Numbered from the stretch's first letter, positions 35,196 to 47,821 are shown. The stretch is DNA of 64,000 bases from Dreissena polymorpha (GCF_020536995.1 NC_068359.1:62840032-62904031); one strand, 5' to 3'. Notes: generated by a model not told the origin, from the sequence alone. A program made the numbers and translations.

Positions 35196-36040
35196 TGGCT
35201 TTACTTTGATTTCCACATTTGTTCCATACCAAAGTCTTGTATTTCGAGAGGTCTCCTTATCAAAGTCAGATAATCGTTTCAAACCAAAAAATTATTTTTG
35301 GATTGATACATTATTACGAATTTAGTTGTTAACGGGACTCTTACTTAATTAGATTCTCAAAATGATTCCATACTAAAATAAGATTTTATAACTTGGTTTT
35401 CAACCCATCATGGATTTCTAAATAGCTTCCCTACCCAAATTATAAAATACATGGATCATATAAACGCCCAAAACTAGCTTTCGTGCAAAAGTCAACTTCA
35501 GGTATAATATAGAATGATACACTGGATTATTTTTGTACGACTTTTATTATCGAATATTGCATCATATATTACATGGATGGACTAAAAATATTATTTGTAC
35601 AAAATCTACAATAATTGCACTTTAAAATAATAATTGGTTGCTAAGAAAAAATACACACGAGTTAGTAGTAGACATATGTGTAATGAGTTTCAACATAAGG
35701 CTATCAAACAGTGCACAAAAAGCATATTTCTATATTGCTACTTCACCTGTATCGTTACAACACACGCAAGCACACATACAAGTTTCATAAAATATAGACA
35801 TAAAATATGTACAAAAACGAAATTAGCGTATCTTGTTTGGCAGAGATACGCAAAAACCCACGATTTAGCATGGAATACAATGTTACACAGTTATTGGAAT
35901 TATTTCGAAAAAATTCAACGCAACTTTATACGATTTGTAGATTAAAATACACAATTAAACCTTGCCCTATTTGCTTGTATAGACTCAATGTCAACCCCTC
36001 CTCTTGAATGTTTTAGCTAATTACACATTTGCCTCGTCAA
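35196..36040. other. Non-coding stretch
   Basis: AT-rich. Short ORFs at 35,634-36,007 show no motif or coding bias. Nothing identified. Confidence 0.4.
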
Positions 36041-36045
36041 AGAAA

Positions 36046-36253
36046 AACGTAGCTTAATGCATTGGTCCCAGATTAGCCTGTGGAGTCCGCACAGGCTTAT
36101 AACGGGCGACATGTTCAGCTTTTAAGGATTTTTTCTCAAAGAAGTCCATCCCAATCAAGAAAGAAAGTTTTATCTCCAATACGCTTGCGCCGATCCACAG
36201 TCTAATCTCGGAAGACACTTAAGGCATATGCATTAGGCCCCATTTTCCCAGAG
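36046..36253. mobile_element. Worn copy of the 38.9-kb-type MITE
   Basis: Matches across both halves (CAGATTAGCCTG, AGTCCGCACAGGCTTAT, GGCATATGCATTAGGCCC) but with many changes and lost outer ends. Confidence 0.65.
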
Positions 36254-36814
36254 CGAGACGAAAACACATCCTTGCGTAACAAGTATTTTAGTCTGAGCGT
36301 ACAGTTGTTAGCCTGGACATACAGATTTCAACGTCAATTGCCGTTCTTATAAAAATTGTACAACTAAAAAAACTGAGGTTTTTCTGCCGACATCCAGTAG
36401 ACATTTCAATTAGCGTGTTATATCATATTAATTAGGGCGATAACCAACAGTTTCTAATTTGGATGCTTGTTAGCAAACAACCCGTACTTTCGCCATTGTA
36501 GTTTTATTCAAACGCATGAGAACTCCAAACCGCTGCTTAAAATATCAATAACCAACTGTAAGCCGGAAATTATTTCTTTAAGTACAGTTATGGTTAAGAT
36601 ATGATATGAGAATGCAACACAAAATTAAATGTATATAATACGTGTTTATACAAAATAAAAGACTAAAAGATCTCTTAAAATTATTTGAGCCTGACGAGTA
36701 TTAACGTTGTCGTAAAACGCTTACACTAAACTTAGCGGAATCGCAGCTCCCTACCAAGCTATTCCTGACATATTGGGTTCCCATTGTCAGTCGCCCCGGC
36801 TACTCGCAACGTTG

Positions 36815-37095
36815 TCATGACAACAGGATGCCGACTACCAGCAGCGCAAATGTGCTCCACAGGGATACAATCACTGGGCGTGCGTCATTTAAATAGGGGT
36901 AACACATGTCGGAGGCACAGACGCACTGCTTTCCCACAAACGATTTCACTGTAATATCGGGAGACAGGAAACCGAGCTTTTCGCGGAAGTAGCTGAGAAG
37001 TTCCCGGTTTCCGAGTGCGGAGTTCCGGTCATAACATCGGTTATCCATTTCCGGCGGCACGTCCATGCAGTTTCGCACGTGCATGTTCAGCAGCA
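36815..37095 (-). CDS. Ly6 gene exon 4: LU domain end and GPI signal
   Basis: Acceptor AATCTCTTCTAG. 281 nt to the stop. Holds cysteines 6-10 (VRNC, NRC, KQCVC, DMC) and the hydrophobic C-terminal tail. No charged residue follows the tail, which favours GPI anchoring over a transmembrane helix. Confidence 0.88.
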
Positions 37096-40000
37096 CTAGA
37101 AGAGATTAATGAACAAAGTTTGAGTTCTTGAAATCAAGCTTTATAAACTGTTTATCACATGCCATACCCTGTTTCCCATGAAGTATAACCATTACATATA
37201 TTTTTTATCTTACACGTGTGTAATATACTTTTTAAGCGTTTTCATTGGCTTAGTTTTCGTTTTATAAACCAATCGCATTGTGTTATTTTGCTGAAATGAC
37301 GTTGCAAAGTCAAATGACGTCGCGAAATGTTAACAGCATTCGGGATTTATCATTATGTATGCGTAAATATTTATTTAATTTGCTAATTTAAAAGCATGTG
37401 ATAAAAAGATCTGACACTCGTTGTCATCTCATACCATATTTTATTGAACGAGTTTAGGAAATTCAAAAAAAATATTCCTAAACTCGTTTAATAAAATATG
37501 GTATGATATGACAAATCGTGCCAGATCCTATATATATGTGAAATGTCAAGGTCAGCAAAACCCTTTCTCTTAGAAAACTCGGCGTAATGCATGTGTGTAA
37601 AGTTTCATCCCAGATAAGCATGTGCAGTGCACATAAGCTTTTCAGGAACGACACTTTCCCCTTTTAAGCAGCTTTTGGTTTGTTCTTTTCAAAACGAATA
37701 TCCAGTAAAAGCGAAATACATTAAGCCCTGTTTTCCCAGAAGGCGGGTCATCTTATCAAGGTTAATTGCCTTTCGGCAGTTGGCCAAAACAACAAACCGT
37801 CGGAGACGGGTGATGCTCCCCAAAGGTTTTGTTTTGTCACAATATTGCACTATATATTCAGATAAAAGGAAACGTCTTGAGGGGCATAACTTTGGACAAA
37901 ATAATACGATGGATGGTTTAGCAACTTAAAAATTTCAAAGAGCCATAACTCTCTGAATAAATCATCTAACCAGACTCACAAATAACATGCGCATCTCCTA
38001 AAGGTAGTTAAGCTTCCCATAAAGCTTCATTGAATTCCAGTCAGTAGTTAGGGAGAAATATGTACAGTTTATAGAAAATTTCAAAGGGCCATAACTCTGT
38101 GAAAATCATCCGACTAGAACCCACTGATAATATGCACATGTCCTCTTTGTAGTGAAGCTTCCCATAAAGTTTTATTGAATTCCGGTCATTAGTTGCTGAG
38201 AAATAGCCCGGACAAGAATTGCACTATATGTACAGTTAATGGAAAATTTCAAAGGGCCTTAACTCTGTGAAACATCATCCGGCCAGAACCGGCTGATTAT
38301 ATGCACATCTCCTCTTGGTAGTGAAGCTTCCCATAAAGTTTAATTGAATTCCGTTCATTAATTGCTGAGAAATAGCCTGGACAAAAATTGTGCACGGACG
38401 GACGGACACACGCACGGACAGACGAAGCGGCGACTATATGCTCCCCCCCCAAAAAAAAAAATTGGGGGGGGGGGAGCATAAAAAAAGCCGAAACAAAGAA
38501 AGTGCATAGGAACAGAATCATAAAGGATGTTTAAGAAAAAAGTACCAGTATGATAAGAATATGGTGAGGAGTCAATCATAAACAGTCGCATATTATTAAG
38601 TGTATTTTTTAACTAGAATATTTATGCAATATAACAGAAACAAGTAGACACATTTACCTGCTCAAATTCGTAGAGCAGTAATATAATTAATAACTTATGA
38701 GCCTACATAGGCGTATCAGTGACATCACTGTCGGCTTTTATAGAATTTTTCGTTTAAAGGATGTCTCTTCTTAGTCAAAATCAAGTTGAAGCGGAAAGTG
38801 TCGCCCCTTATTAGCCTCTGCTATCTTTGCGCAATGAAGATCATTTTATATGGTCGTGTTCTGAGAAAACTTGGCTTAATGTATGTGCATAAAGAGTCAT
38901 CCCAGATTAGCCTGTGCAGTCCGCACAGGCTGATCAGGGACGACATTTTCCGCCTAAATTGATGTTTTGCCAAGAAAAATCTTCATTTTAACGAAAAATT
39001 CATAAAAGCGTAAAGTGTCGTCCCTGATTAGCCTGTGCGGACAGCACAGGCTGATCTGGGACGACACTTAACGCACAAGCATTATGCCCAGTTTTCTCAG
39101 AACACGAATCATATGTTAGCAACTGCCGATTGCACACCTTGAATGAGCGATAGAGGGGAGAATCCACGTCGGCCTTAGAAGACCGCTTCATACATACTTT
39201 CGACGTTGTACGTGTTCAGTTGGATGACCACGTCACCGTACAAGTATCCACAGCGTCCCAACTGCGTGGGGCAGATCGTGTCGCGAACCCCCGGGGCCGG
39301 TGTCATGAACTGACCGTTCATGCCCTGGTTAGGGTTCTGGATTGGGTATTGCATGTTCTGGTCATAGGTGCTCCTAATGGTTAAAAAAACATTTTAAAAA
39401 TGTTAATAGAATAATTATAACCAAATACTAGTAATAAGCTACCTGGTACGTTTTCATTTTATATTTAAAACAAGAGCTGTCTCCATAGGATGACATATTC
39501 CCCCGATAAACGCTTTGATAGAAGTTATGAGCATTTTTCGAAACTAAACGCATAGTTCGAAACCAAAACGCGGACCCTAAGTTCAAGGTCAAGATCAAAG
39601 GGGTCAAATTGTGTGTGCGTATGGAAAGGCCTTGTCCATATACACGTGCATACCAAATATGAATGTTACATCTGAAGCGACATAGAAGTTATGACCATTG
39701 TTCGAAACCTAAACGCAAAGTGTGACGGACAGACAGACAGTTCGATCACTATATGCCCTCCTTCGGGGGCATAACAAGTTGGGTCGGTCAGAAAAGTAAA
39801 TTGAACAGATGTGAAGTTTAAAATTGAACATTTAATAGCGAAGCTGCTAATTGTATTGAAAAACAGCAAATAGAATATTCGCATCACGAACATAACATTT
39901 CACCATTCAATTTGCTTCATTTCTAGTGGAGTTTTCGCCACAACGTTACGTTATACCGGCCTTCACATGGCTGGACTATGTAAATATGTACCTAGCCGAC

Positions 40001-43000
40001 TATTATAACTGTCAAATGCATACCGGACTATTTTTAACTGCCAAATGCATAGCGGACTATTTTATTTTTTAACTGTTAAATGCATAGCGGACTGTTTTAA
40101 CTGTCAACTGCATAGCGGACTATTTTTAACTGTCAAATGCATAGCTGACTATTTTTAACTGTCAAATGCATAGCGGGCTAACTTTAACTGTCAAATGCAG
40201 TTAGGACAGACATCGCTGTGAAAAAAAATCAAATCGTCGGATAAATTCAAGTACACAATAACAATAACATAGTATTCTCTGTCTGCTCACCCAAACGGGT
40301 CCCTCTGCTCACAACTGGGGTTGTGCTTGGAGAGGAGGATGTTGTCTATGGTCTGAAAGCCCTGGAATGTAAGCGAGCGGTTCCACCTGATGTGTACGCA
40401 TTCCATACACCGGAGATTGGCGGTCACTAAAACGTGAAATCATCGAATGTACGATAATGTGTTGTTGTTGTTGTTTTCTTACTGATTGACGGGCACTGAA
40501 TATTATTAAGATGTACGAGAATTTTGGATTTACTGACTCCAGTTCTTGATTTATAATTTAAAAAAATAAAATAACCTCCCTTCATACCCATTCTATTATA
40601 CCCAAATACACCCCCACCCCCACCCCCCCACTCCAAAAAAAAAAAAATAAAAAAAATACTAGTAATACGGATCAATTTGTTTTACAATTAATATTAACAA
40701 CTAACTGTATAAACTTTATAAACGTTTACAAAGTCAAGTTTCGTGTTTTTCAGGAAAACTTTTTCAAAGGAAACCGCGCAGAAAATATCAAATGAACGGT
40801 AAGTGAAAAGAATCTACGCGCGAAGGCCACGGAGTGCACGAGGAGATTTTCCCGCCGTTTTTCATGAAACCGCGATATCTTAAAGAGACGACGAATGACA
40901 CAGGGCGCGGCAAATAAGTTCCCTTACTAAAAAATTTTGAACGAACAATGAAGTTTCTGGTAAAATAGTGAAATTATTTGAGTGTGTGCAAATCTTAAAG
41001 GTACCGTCTACCACGACGACGAAGAAAAGAAAAGTTTGAAATACCTATTTTTTACGATTATTAGTTTATATTGATTAAATTATAAGGACTGGTTTATTAC
41101 ATTACTTGAAAAAAGTTAATATTTTTAGTATATTCGGTAATAAAATTTCGCGATGTGAAATCGAAAGTACATCGCGAAAAAGGTGACATAAAGATATACA
41201 CGCTATAAATTACGCAAGTAGATTGATCATTTTATTGATAAAATATATATAATTCACTACGTATTCACAATTTGCATTCCTGGGTTTACCGCGTGATGAT
41301 GATGATCAATCTACTGGCGTTAACTGGTAGTTACCTGGTACCGGTACCCAGTAAAATGTTTAACGAATATACTGACAATATGAAAACTTTTTTTTCAAGT
41401 AATGTAATATACCAGTCGTGATATTTTAATCAATATAAACTAATAATTGTAAAAAATACGGTGTTTTACAACTTTTCGTTTCTTCGTCGTCGTGGTTGAC
41501 GGTACCTTAAAGTATCCGTATTCCGATGAAAATGACCTAGTGATGTCACGGCAAGTATACAATGGTACTGGGTATCAGCATCCGAAAAGAACTGTTATTT
41601 TTTGTTTCTCAACACTGGCGACACTGATGCTTTTAGTGATAGATGAATACCGTAAAAATGGACACGTTTTGTTTTTTCTATCATTTCATTTGGACGTTCA
41701 GAAAAAAAAAGTTAACATGTTACCATTTCAACAAATGAATGATATATAATAATTTTATATAAACAGGGCATTTTCTTAAGAAATATATAAAAGGGGCATT
41801 TATGTGATAGTTGCATAAACAGGACTGTTTTTTATTATTTCATAAACATGGCAATTGTATTGATAGCTTCATAAACAGTTCCATTTTCTTGATCACAGGG
41901 TATTTATTTTATTTATTTCCAGCAGTAAACAATTCTACAAATACATCGATATAATTATGCACTTTGTTTTGTCACGTTTAAAACGCATGCATATTGGACA
42001 ATATGATATATCTTTTAAAGGAACCTTTTCACGCGTTGGTAAATTGACAAAATTAAAAAAGAAAATGTTTCAGATTCGTTAATGTTCGTTTTATGCATTT
42101 TAGTTATGATAATTGTGAGGAAACAGTAATACTGAATATTTCTTATGCTCTAAAATGTCCTCTATATGCATCTTTTGCCGATATAAAACCTGAAAATTAT
42201 AAAGCGTTGCAACGCGAAACGATTGGATAATTTGGAGAGTTCTGTTGTTGTCGTTATATTTTGTGACATAACGAGGATTGCTTATATAGACTATGGAGTT
42301 CACAAAATCAGAATATGAGAACGGATGCAGTGTTTTTTATAGCAATTTCGGGGCCGATATTCGGCCTCATTCCCCTCAAAAAAGAGTATATATTTTTCCC
42401 CAATTTTGTAGACAAAATCCCCTATAGATTTTTTTTTTTTTAGAAAGAACTGTCTAATGATAAATATATCTCAAATTTATATCATCAACAACTAACAAAG
42501 TATATAACTAGTATAAATATGATTTTGAATTATTATAAAGAGTTATATTAAATTAGTTTTTCCCAAATCAGTGGACTTTTCACATGAATTGCATTGTTTT
42601 CCCAAAATGATCAGGAAAAGGTCGGATGCATCTGTATTGTGTCAATATTTGTTGATAAAAAACATTCCAATTTGATCCATTTTATTGATAAAAATGCTGA
42701 AATTTTCCAATGTATCGATTTAAAAAATCCCAATTAGACTCAAAATGGCTAAGAAAACTGAGACTCAGTGTGCATAAAGGCTGAACAGTCTGAAACTAAT
42801 GTTGAAAAAAATCATTGATATATATATAAGAAAAAGGACAGAGACATTCAGCTGTGAATATTACATTCATACATACATGTGTATTCATATAATAAATATC
42901 ATTACATATAAAAGAGTGAATTTTTAAATAGGTGAGAAAAAAAACACTGGGATGGCCGAGTGGCCTAAGCGATAGCCTTTATTCCAGGGGTAGTGGTTCG

Positions 43001-46000
43001 AGTCCAGTTGAGGGTTACTTTTTTCTTTAATTGTATTCTTGTTCTTTTACAAACGCTATTTAGATTCAATCTTTGCATTGATCAAAAAAAGCATTTTAAG
43101 ACAAACTTCAATAACTGCAAAAATCTGTGGAAAGGTCCCTTCAATGGGAAAGTTTATTCTTCGACATTTTTTAATATTGAGACGGGTTATACATTGGGGC
43201 AAAAATATTGTCTCACTCAACACTTACGCATGACAAGTATGAAAACCCCTTTGGCGATTTCAAAACATACAGTGAAATCTCTTGAGATTTGATCAGGCAG
43301 AATACGTGCCTCATAGCGCGCACTAAGAGCACATTCAAAATTATAACGCGTTGTACGTTTAATTAATGAATTGCACATTGATGCGGTCAACATCTTTTTT
43401 ATACAACTATAAATTGATTATGGATGAAAAGCTTCGTCGCCAGTGAAACATTCCCACAATAAACAAAAATAACTGATGATAAAATGCAATAAAATAATAT
43501 ATTATTATAATAAGCAACAATGATGCAAAAACTAGATCTTAAGTAGCCGGAAGGGTACACTCCCCTGTACAAAATCCACCCGCGAAGCAAATGATCCGGA
43601 GTATCCAAAGCGCCTGTAATAATGTGGCATGCATTTGAGCAAGCTATTCAGCATAATGTGGCAATAAAATCATATTTATGGTCTCTATTTCTCTACTGAA
43701 CGGAGGAGGTTGTGTTATCATTATGCAAATATTCGTCTTGCGTTTAAATACATGTATCATTTGCTAAAAAAAACTTCATTAATTTGATATATGCGTCGCG
43801 TCATGCGAAAATGGATCTTAAGTTGTATAAGCCGAGCGTCGATCAAACCCGGACTGCCCAATCGCACAGTCTGTTCGGGTGCTGCGCTGTTTGCTCTCAA
43901 ATCACGCAAGTTTTCGTAGTCTCAGTGGCGGGAAGAGTAGCTCCTCACCAGACTGCGTGGATGCACAGGCTGGTCTGGAGCCAAGGCGGCCTGATTTGGC
44001 ATAAGACCGTTTTTCGCATGACCCTGGATAATATTAACACATCACTGACATTTTCTTTTTCTTGCTTGAGCCAGATATATCTGGATGATTTACAATGTAA
44101 ACCCGCACTCTTAAGCATGTGGTAATAATACTGCTGTATGCAGGTCTACCATGGCTGAGTATAATGAAGCGTGGTGTATTTGGAAATGTGACACCGTGAA
44201 ATGATACCCCGACTGACTAAAGAAAGGAATGTGCCGTATTTAGTAATGAATGTTAGTAATCGATTAGTGTTAAACTGTGGAAAACAAATAGTTTGGCAAT
44301 TTGTTTTTAAATAATTTTATTTTTTTGTATTTATCTATCGGCGAATACTTTAAATGAAAAAAAATATCGTTATCGCGGAACAAGACCATGTAAACATGTA
44401 TTTGTAATAATAAACAAAGCAAAATAACTCTATAAAAACACACACTCCAAATTTTCCAATATTCGCTGCACGTGTAGAAAATTGTTCGGCAAAAGTTGAC
44501 GAAAATGGAAAAAAAATATAGGAGAAGTTGAGCACATAAGCTTATATATGTTATATTTAACTGATTAAAAAAATCATGAAAATCAAGCAATCGCGAAACC
44601 TTGAAACTGAAAAGTTGATACGCAATTAATATATATATATATTAATAAATTAACTCCCTCAAAATAACTCCTTAAAATATCGCATTTGCGAAACATTTAC
44701 ATAGTTACTATGGCTTATAATTATACTGTGAAACTTTGACGTTTATCACATGAAAATATAGGAATATTTGTGCACTTAAGCGCACCACGGACGAAAAAAC
44801 GAACGCATGCACGGGCGCAATTACGCCTAACATTTTACGCCAAAGCTATTGCGTGCGCACGTAATTGATAACGTTAAATAAATAAATGCATCTGTCCCTT
44901 TTATGACACCGAACGCGAAAAATGCGAAAAATGAAGTCTTTCGAATATGTGTGTCTTACTCTTTACGAAGAAACCGAACGTGTAAAAGATTATGCGAGTA
45001 AAATAAACACTTTCTAAATAAGCGGATTACACCATGCAACTGCACACGGATTAAGGATAAACCCTATTACACGTTAAATATTCAAGAATGTTGAACACCC
45101 AACATATTTTCAAGCGGATGCAGTTACGAAATAAAGTTAGGTTTGTTTTGTATAGTTGAATTGTTTGGCGTTTTCAACAGTATTTCAATCATGTTACGGC
45201 GGTAACTCGGACTTACCGTGGGTTGGCGAGATAACCACAACTGAGTGCACGCAAGATATTAAAAGGTCGCAAATACATTTGACACACCTACATACCGGAG
45301 TGAACCGTTATGTATCTAGGACTAATAAACACATTTCATATTTTGCGTTTAAACCGTGTAAGCCGTGTTTAAAAACTAAAAACTATTTAAACAGCCCTAA
45401 AGCCTGAAACCATGATAAGCGCGTAAGGGCATGTGAAGTATTGACTATATCAATAGCCTTGGTATTTATTATATCAGGATGTCAAAAAACATTAGTTTTT
45501 AATTGCACATAGTCATATTGAGAGGTCATTGACATCCACATGTCACGAAGCCGCCATATTTGTGGGTAATGTCAGCGTTTACGACAGGTAAAAATGTAAC
45601 ATTTTCACTTTATGACACTTACATGTATATGTCTATAATATACCCGTATATAAAGATAAAAAATAACACGTGTTGCCGCTTACAGTTACCGTTTACAAAC
45701 TTTACAGTAGTTAAATTAATGAAACCCCAGACCACAAAGATAACCACATATGCATACGCACGCTCTATATACATACATTATGGGTAAATACAAATCTAAC
45801 TGACGTGCATGTATGTCGAGCATATAGCTTTTGTAAAAGCAAGTTATTGATCAATCGGACGATGTCTTTTAAAATGAAAAGGCAACTAAAAAAAATATAT
45901 AATTCACAGAAATAATAATGACATATATTAACAAATATTATTCGCTATTTCATATTAAGGAAATAGTTTATGCATTCTGGGTCATTGCGTCATACGGGGT

Positions 46001-47340
46001 CTCTTAGTTTGGCCCGTTTATGTTTACATTTTGACAATTTTTAGTAGTCTTTATAGAGAATATTATGTGAATTTGGGATAAAGATCAAGTTTATCATGCG
46101 AGGCTTAGAACCGATGTAGCGCGAGGCTTGTCGAGCGCTATCATGGTTCGTGCCGAGCATGATAAACTTGATCTTTATCCAAAACTCACATAATATTCTA
46201 TTTATCCTATTATTTCCTCCCTATTTTCGATAAATAATTGTAAAATATGGCATTTTTTGTCGATTTTGTTTTTCTGTTGTTGACAAAAACAGATTCTCCA
46301 ATTTTCGGAAAAACCCAAATCTGATCTAAAAATAGCGGTAGTATAAAGCTAATGTTTATACGATCGTTGTTTTACTATCGATTTTCATCTGGTAATAGGA
46401 CAAAAAATTCTCTATATAGCATAGATGATGAAAGCAAATTAATGTTTAATGTATGGCTCCAAAGTCATGAAGCCGATACACACTTGCAGTTTTATATTTT
46501 AGACGTTTTGCTAATTTGCTTCTATCACGTTCTCATTTTGTACTATAATTATTGTGAATTTATTTTAATAATTTTAGAAAAGTGCGATTGTGTAAAAAAA
46601 ATGTAAATGCTGCTTGAATTCAATTTTACGTTGCCTTAGTCCTTTTAAATTTCGGTACACAGCGAATACAACAACAACAGAATACTTATTTTGCTGGTAC
46701 ATTATAATATTGCTAACATATACTTGATAATTATAATATCGATATAAAATATATTAGACAATATTTCTCATTAATATATTAGTTTTGTTATTTCATATGT
46801 ATATAGGTTTCAATATATAATAGCTCAATGTATTTTCATTTACAACCAGAATGAATCATTTATATAAAGTTAATGTAAGAAAACATCGACGTATATTAAA
46901 TGTAAATTACAACGTTTCACACATACCCAAATGTTCTAGAAGTATTATGTAAGTAACATTGTAAAGCGTAAGAGCAGTGTAACAAGCTTAGGTAAAATTA
47001 CAAAGTTTACTGGGTTTAAACGTAATATTACACACGGCGAAGTCAACAAACTTGTGATAGGCTTCGAATTCTTCTATTCAGCCTACTAATACGTTAAACT
47101 ATGTTTTGTTTCTGATTTAATAACGGCGTGTACTTTTGTTTTCATAACCAAGGTGTGCTGGAAAATTGTATTTTACGAATCATTTTGAGACTACTTTTAT
47201 TAAAATTACGTCGTGTTTTATATTATAATTATACGTGAGATATACTAATACATGCTATACAAGCACTAATTATAATATAAACACTTACCTTGGTAAAAAT
47301 GAAATATTCCTAGAATGAAAACTAAATTGAGTGCCGACAT
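36815..47340 (-). CDS. Ly6/uPAR-domain GPI-anchored protein, complete four-exon gene
   Basis: Exons 47,289-47,340, 40,291-40,426, 39,198-39,373 and 36,815-37,095 join with matching phases (1, 2, 1) into 214 residues ending in a stop. Residues 1-17 are a signal peptide; the mature chain opens LRCMECV, a Ly6 CxxC start. Ten cysteines follow the Ly6 order, closing KQCVCASDMC (CxC spacing and final Tyr instead of the usual CC...CN). The tail PVIVSLWSTFALLVVGILLS is a GPI-attachment signal with likely cleavage around LNDAR. Loop 3-4 is unusually long and rich in Gln, Asn, Met and Pro. Ly6 proteins sit on the outer membrane leaflet and modulate receptors or channels; the partner here is unknown. 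TATATTTA about 55-60 bp upstream of the ATG may be the TATA box; AATAAA (minus strand) lies at 36,503-36,508. Confidence 0.85.
37408..37528. repeat. Long imperfect hairpin
   Basis: Arms of about 55 bp (core CCATATTTTATTGAACGAGT and its complement) with a short A-rich loop at about 37,464-37,473. A fold-back element in the third intron of the Ly6 gene. Confidence 0.85.
37583..37755. mobile_element. Worn copy of the 38.9-kb-type MITE
   Basis: Contains GGCGTAATGCATGTGTGTAA, CAGGAACGACACTTTCC and ends near CCTGTTTTCCCAGAAGGCG. Diverged and partly deleted. Confidence 0.6.
37800..38483. mobile_element. Dispersed repeat with about 160-bp internal units and C/G hairpin end
   Basis: Units starting AATTTCAAAGGGCCATAACT recur at about 37,929, 38,078 and 38,247. 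The element ends at (ACGG)n and a hairpin made of TATGCTCCCCCCCC, an A run, then GGGGGGGGGAGCATA at about 38,437-38,481. Confidence 0.7.
38854..39107. mobile_element. Complete 254-bp MITE with long TIRs
   Basis: TCGTGTTCTGAGAAAACT at the left pairs with AGTTTTCTCAGAACACGA at the right. Inside are two inverted segments around GATTAGCCTGTGC/GCACAGGCTGATC. Worn relatives lie at 12.3, 36.1, 37.6 and 57.6 kb, and a short piece at 38.78 kb. The superfamily cannot be told from the ends alone. Confidence 0.85.
39198..39373 (-). CDS. Ly6 gene exon 3: Q/N-rich loop and central LU part
   Basis: Acceptor TTTTAACCATTAG, donor GTATGT. 176 nt, phase 2 to 1. Opens with a loop rich in Gln/Asn/Met/Pro (about 28 residues), then TICPTQLGRCGYLYGDVVIQ with cysteines 4 and 5. 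Confidence 0.85.
39468..39775 (-). mobile_element. ACAAGAGCTGTCTCC-type dispersed repeat
   Basis: Starts AAACAAGAGCTGTCTCCATA with a GTCTCC...GGATGAC hairpin and ends at the palindrome ATGCCCTCCTTCGGGGGCAT. Non-coding, in the second intron of the Ly6 gene. Confidence 0.65.
39992..40202. repeat. Minisatellite, about 29-bp unit, about 7 copies
   Basis: The unit GCATAGCGGACTATTTTTAA + CTGTCAAAT repeats with small length changes. It lies about 90 bp from exon 2 of the Ly6 gene, within its second intron. Confidence 0.85.
40291..40426 (-). CDS. Ly6 gene exon 2: LU domain N-terminal part
   Basis: Acceptor CACGTTTTAG, donor GTGAGC. Encodes LRCMECVHIRW through HNPSCEQRDPF, cysteines 1-3. 136 nt, phase 1 to 2. 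Confidence 0.85.
40995..41510. mobile_element. TTAA-flanked MITE with long TIRs
   Basis: TTAAAGGTACCGTCTACCAC and GTGGTTGACGGTACCTTAA end the element. The inverted match continues for roughly 80-130 bp (shared ACGACGACGAAGAAA, TTAGTTTATATTGATTA). The middle is non-coding. Confidence 0.85.
42015..43144. mobile_element. tRNA-core MITE, copy 3 (with internal insertion)
   Basis: TTAAAGGAACCTTTTCACGC to AAATCTGTGGAAAGGTCCCT, with the same body as copies 1 and 2. About 650 bp of unrelated AT-rich DNA (42,292-42,945) separates the left half from the tRNA-like part, which here has a different head. Confidence 0.8.
42949..43020 (+). other. tRNA-like segment in MITE copy 3
   Basis: The A box TGGCCGAGTGG and B box GGTTCGAGTCC flank a short middle, followed by T runs. 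The A box resembles Leu/Ser-type tRNAs, unlike copy 1. Not a credible working tRNA gene. Confidence 0.6.
43145..46050. other. Intronic stretch with one worn repeat
   Basis: Within the first intron of the Ly6 gene. About 43,838-44,030 (CTGTTTGCTC, GTGGATGCACAGGCTGGTCT) looks like a worn dispersed repeat. ORFs here lack coding features. Confidence 0.4.
46057..46199. repeat. Hairpin element with 43-bp arms
   Basis: AGAATATTATGTGA...GATCAAGTTTATCATGC at the left is matched inverted by GCATGATAAACTTGATC...CACATAATATTCT at the right; the loop is about 57 bp with its own short palindrome (TAGCGC...GCGCTA). A MITE-like fold-back. Confidence 0.85.
46200..47288. other. Intronic stretch, nothing recognised
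   Basis: AT-rich, in the first intron of the Ly6 gene, no repeat or exon seen. Confidence 0.4.
47289..47340 (-). CDS. Ly6 gene exon 1: signal peptide
   Basis: ATG at 47,340; 17 codons (MSALNLVFILGIFHFYQ) plus one base, then a perfect GTAAGTG donor. Hydrophobic core without charge, as expected for a secretory signal. Phase 1 exit is the Ly6 family habit. Confidence 0.8.
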
Positions 47341-47821
47341 TTTGCCGTGGCCGGTGTTAGTGTTATTTTGAATATGAATGATAGAGTCTATCTAAATATA
47401 GCCATCGATTTCACAGGTAAATTGTAGGTGTTTACCTGGTTAAAGGACGACGCATTGCATTGTATGCCTTCGCCGGGCTGGTTTAACATGTCAACGAATG
47501 CGTCACTTTCAAATAATGTGTGTTGCGAAACATCATGATATTATACAAGTACTTCGTGTATTAAATTTCATGATAAACTGCATACTTTTTACAATATGTA
47601 TTTTGAGCAATACAAATTATACACTAGTTAAGAGCGTTTTTGATGTACGATTGTAAATTGTATAATACTCTACATGTGTGACTTTTGTTTAAAATATAAA
47701 AAATAAGGGATTAAAATAAATGTACACAAATATTCAATCTTCGTAATTTTAGTGTTTAGAGTGTAATGAAGTGAAAATAATCATTGGTTAATTGTAATGT
47801 TTTAATTTATTTCCCACCTTT

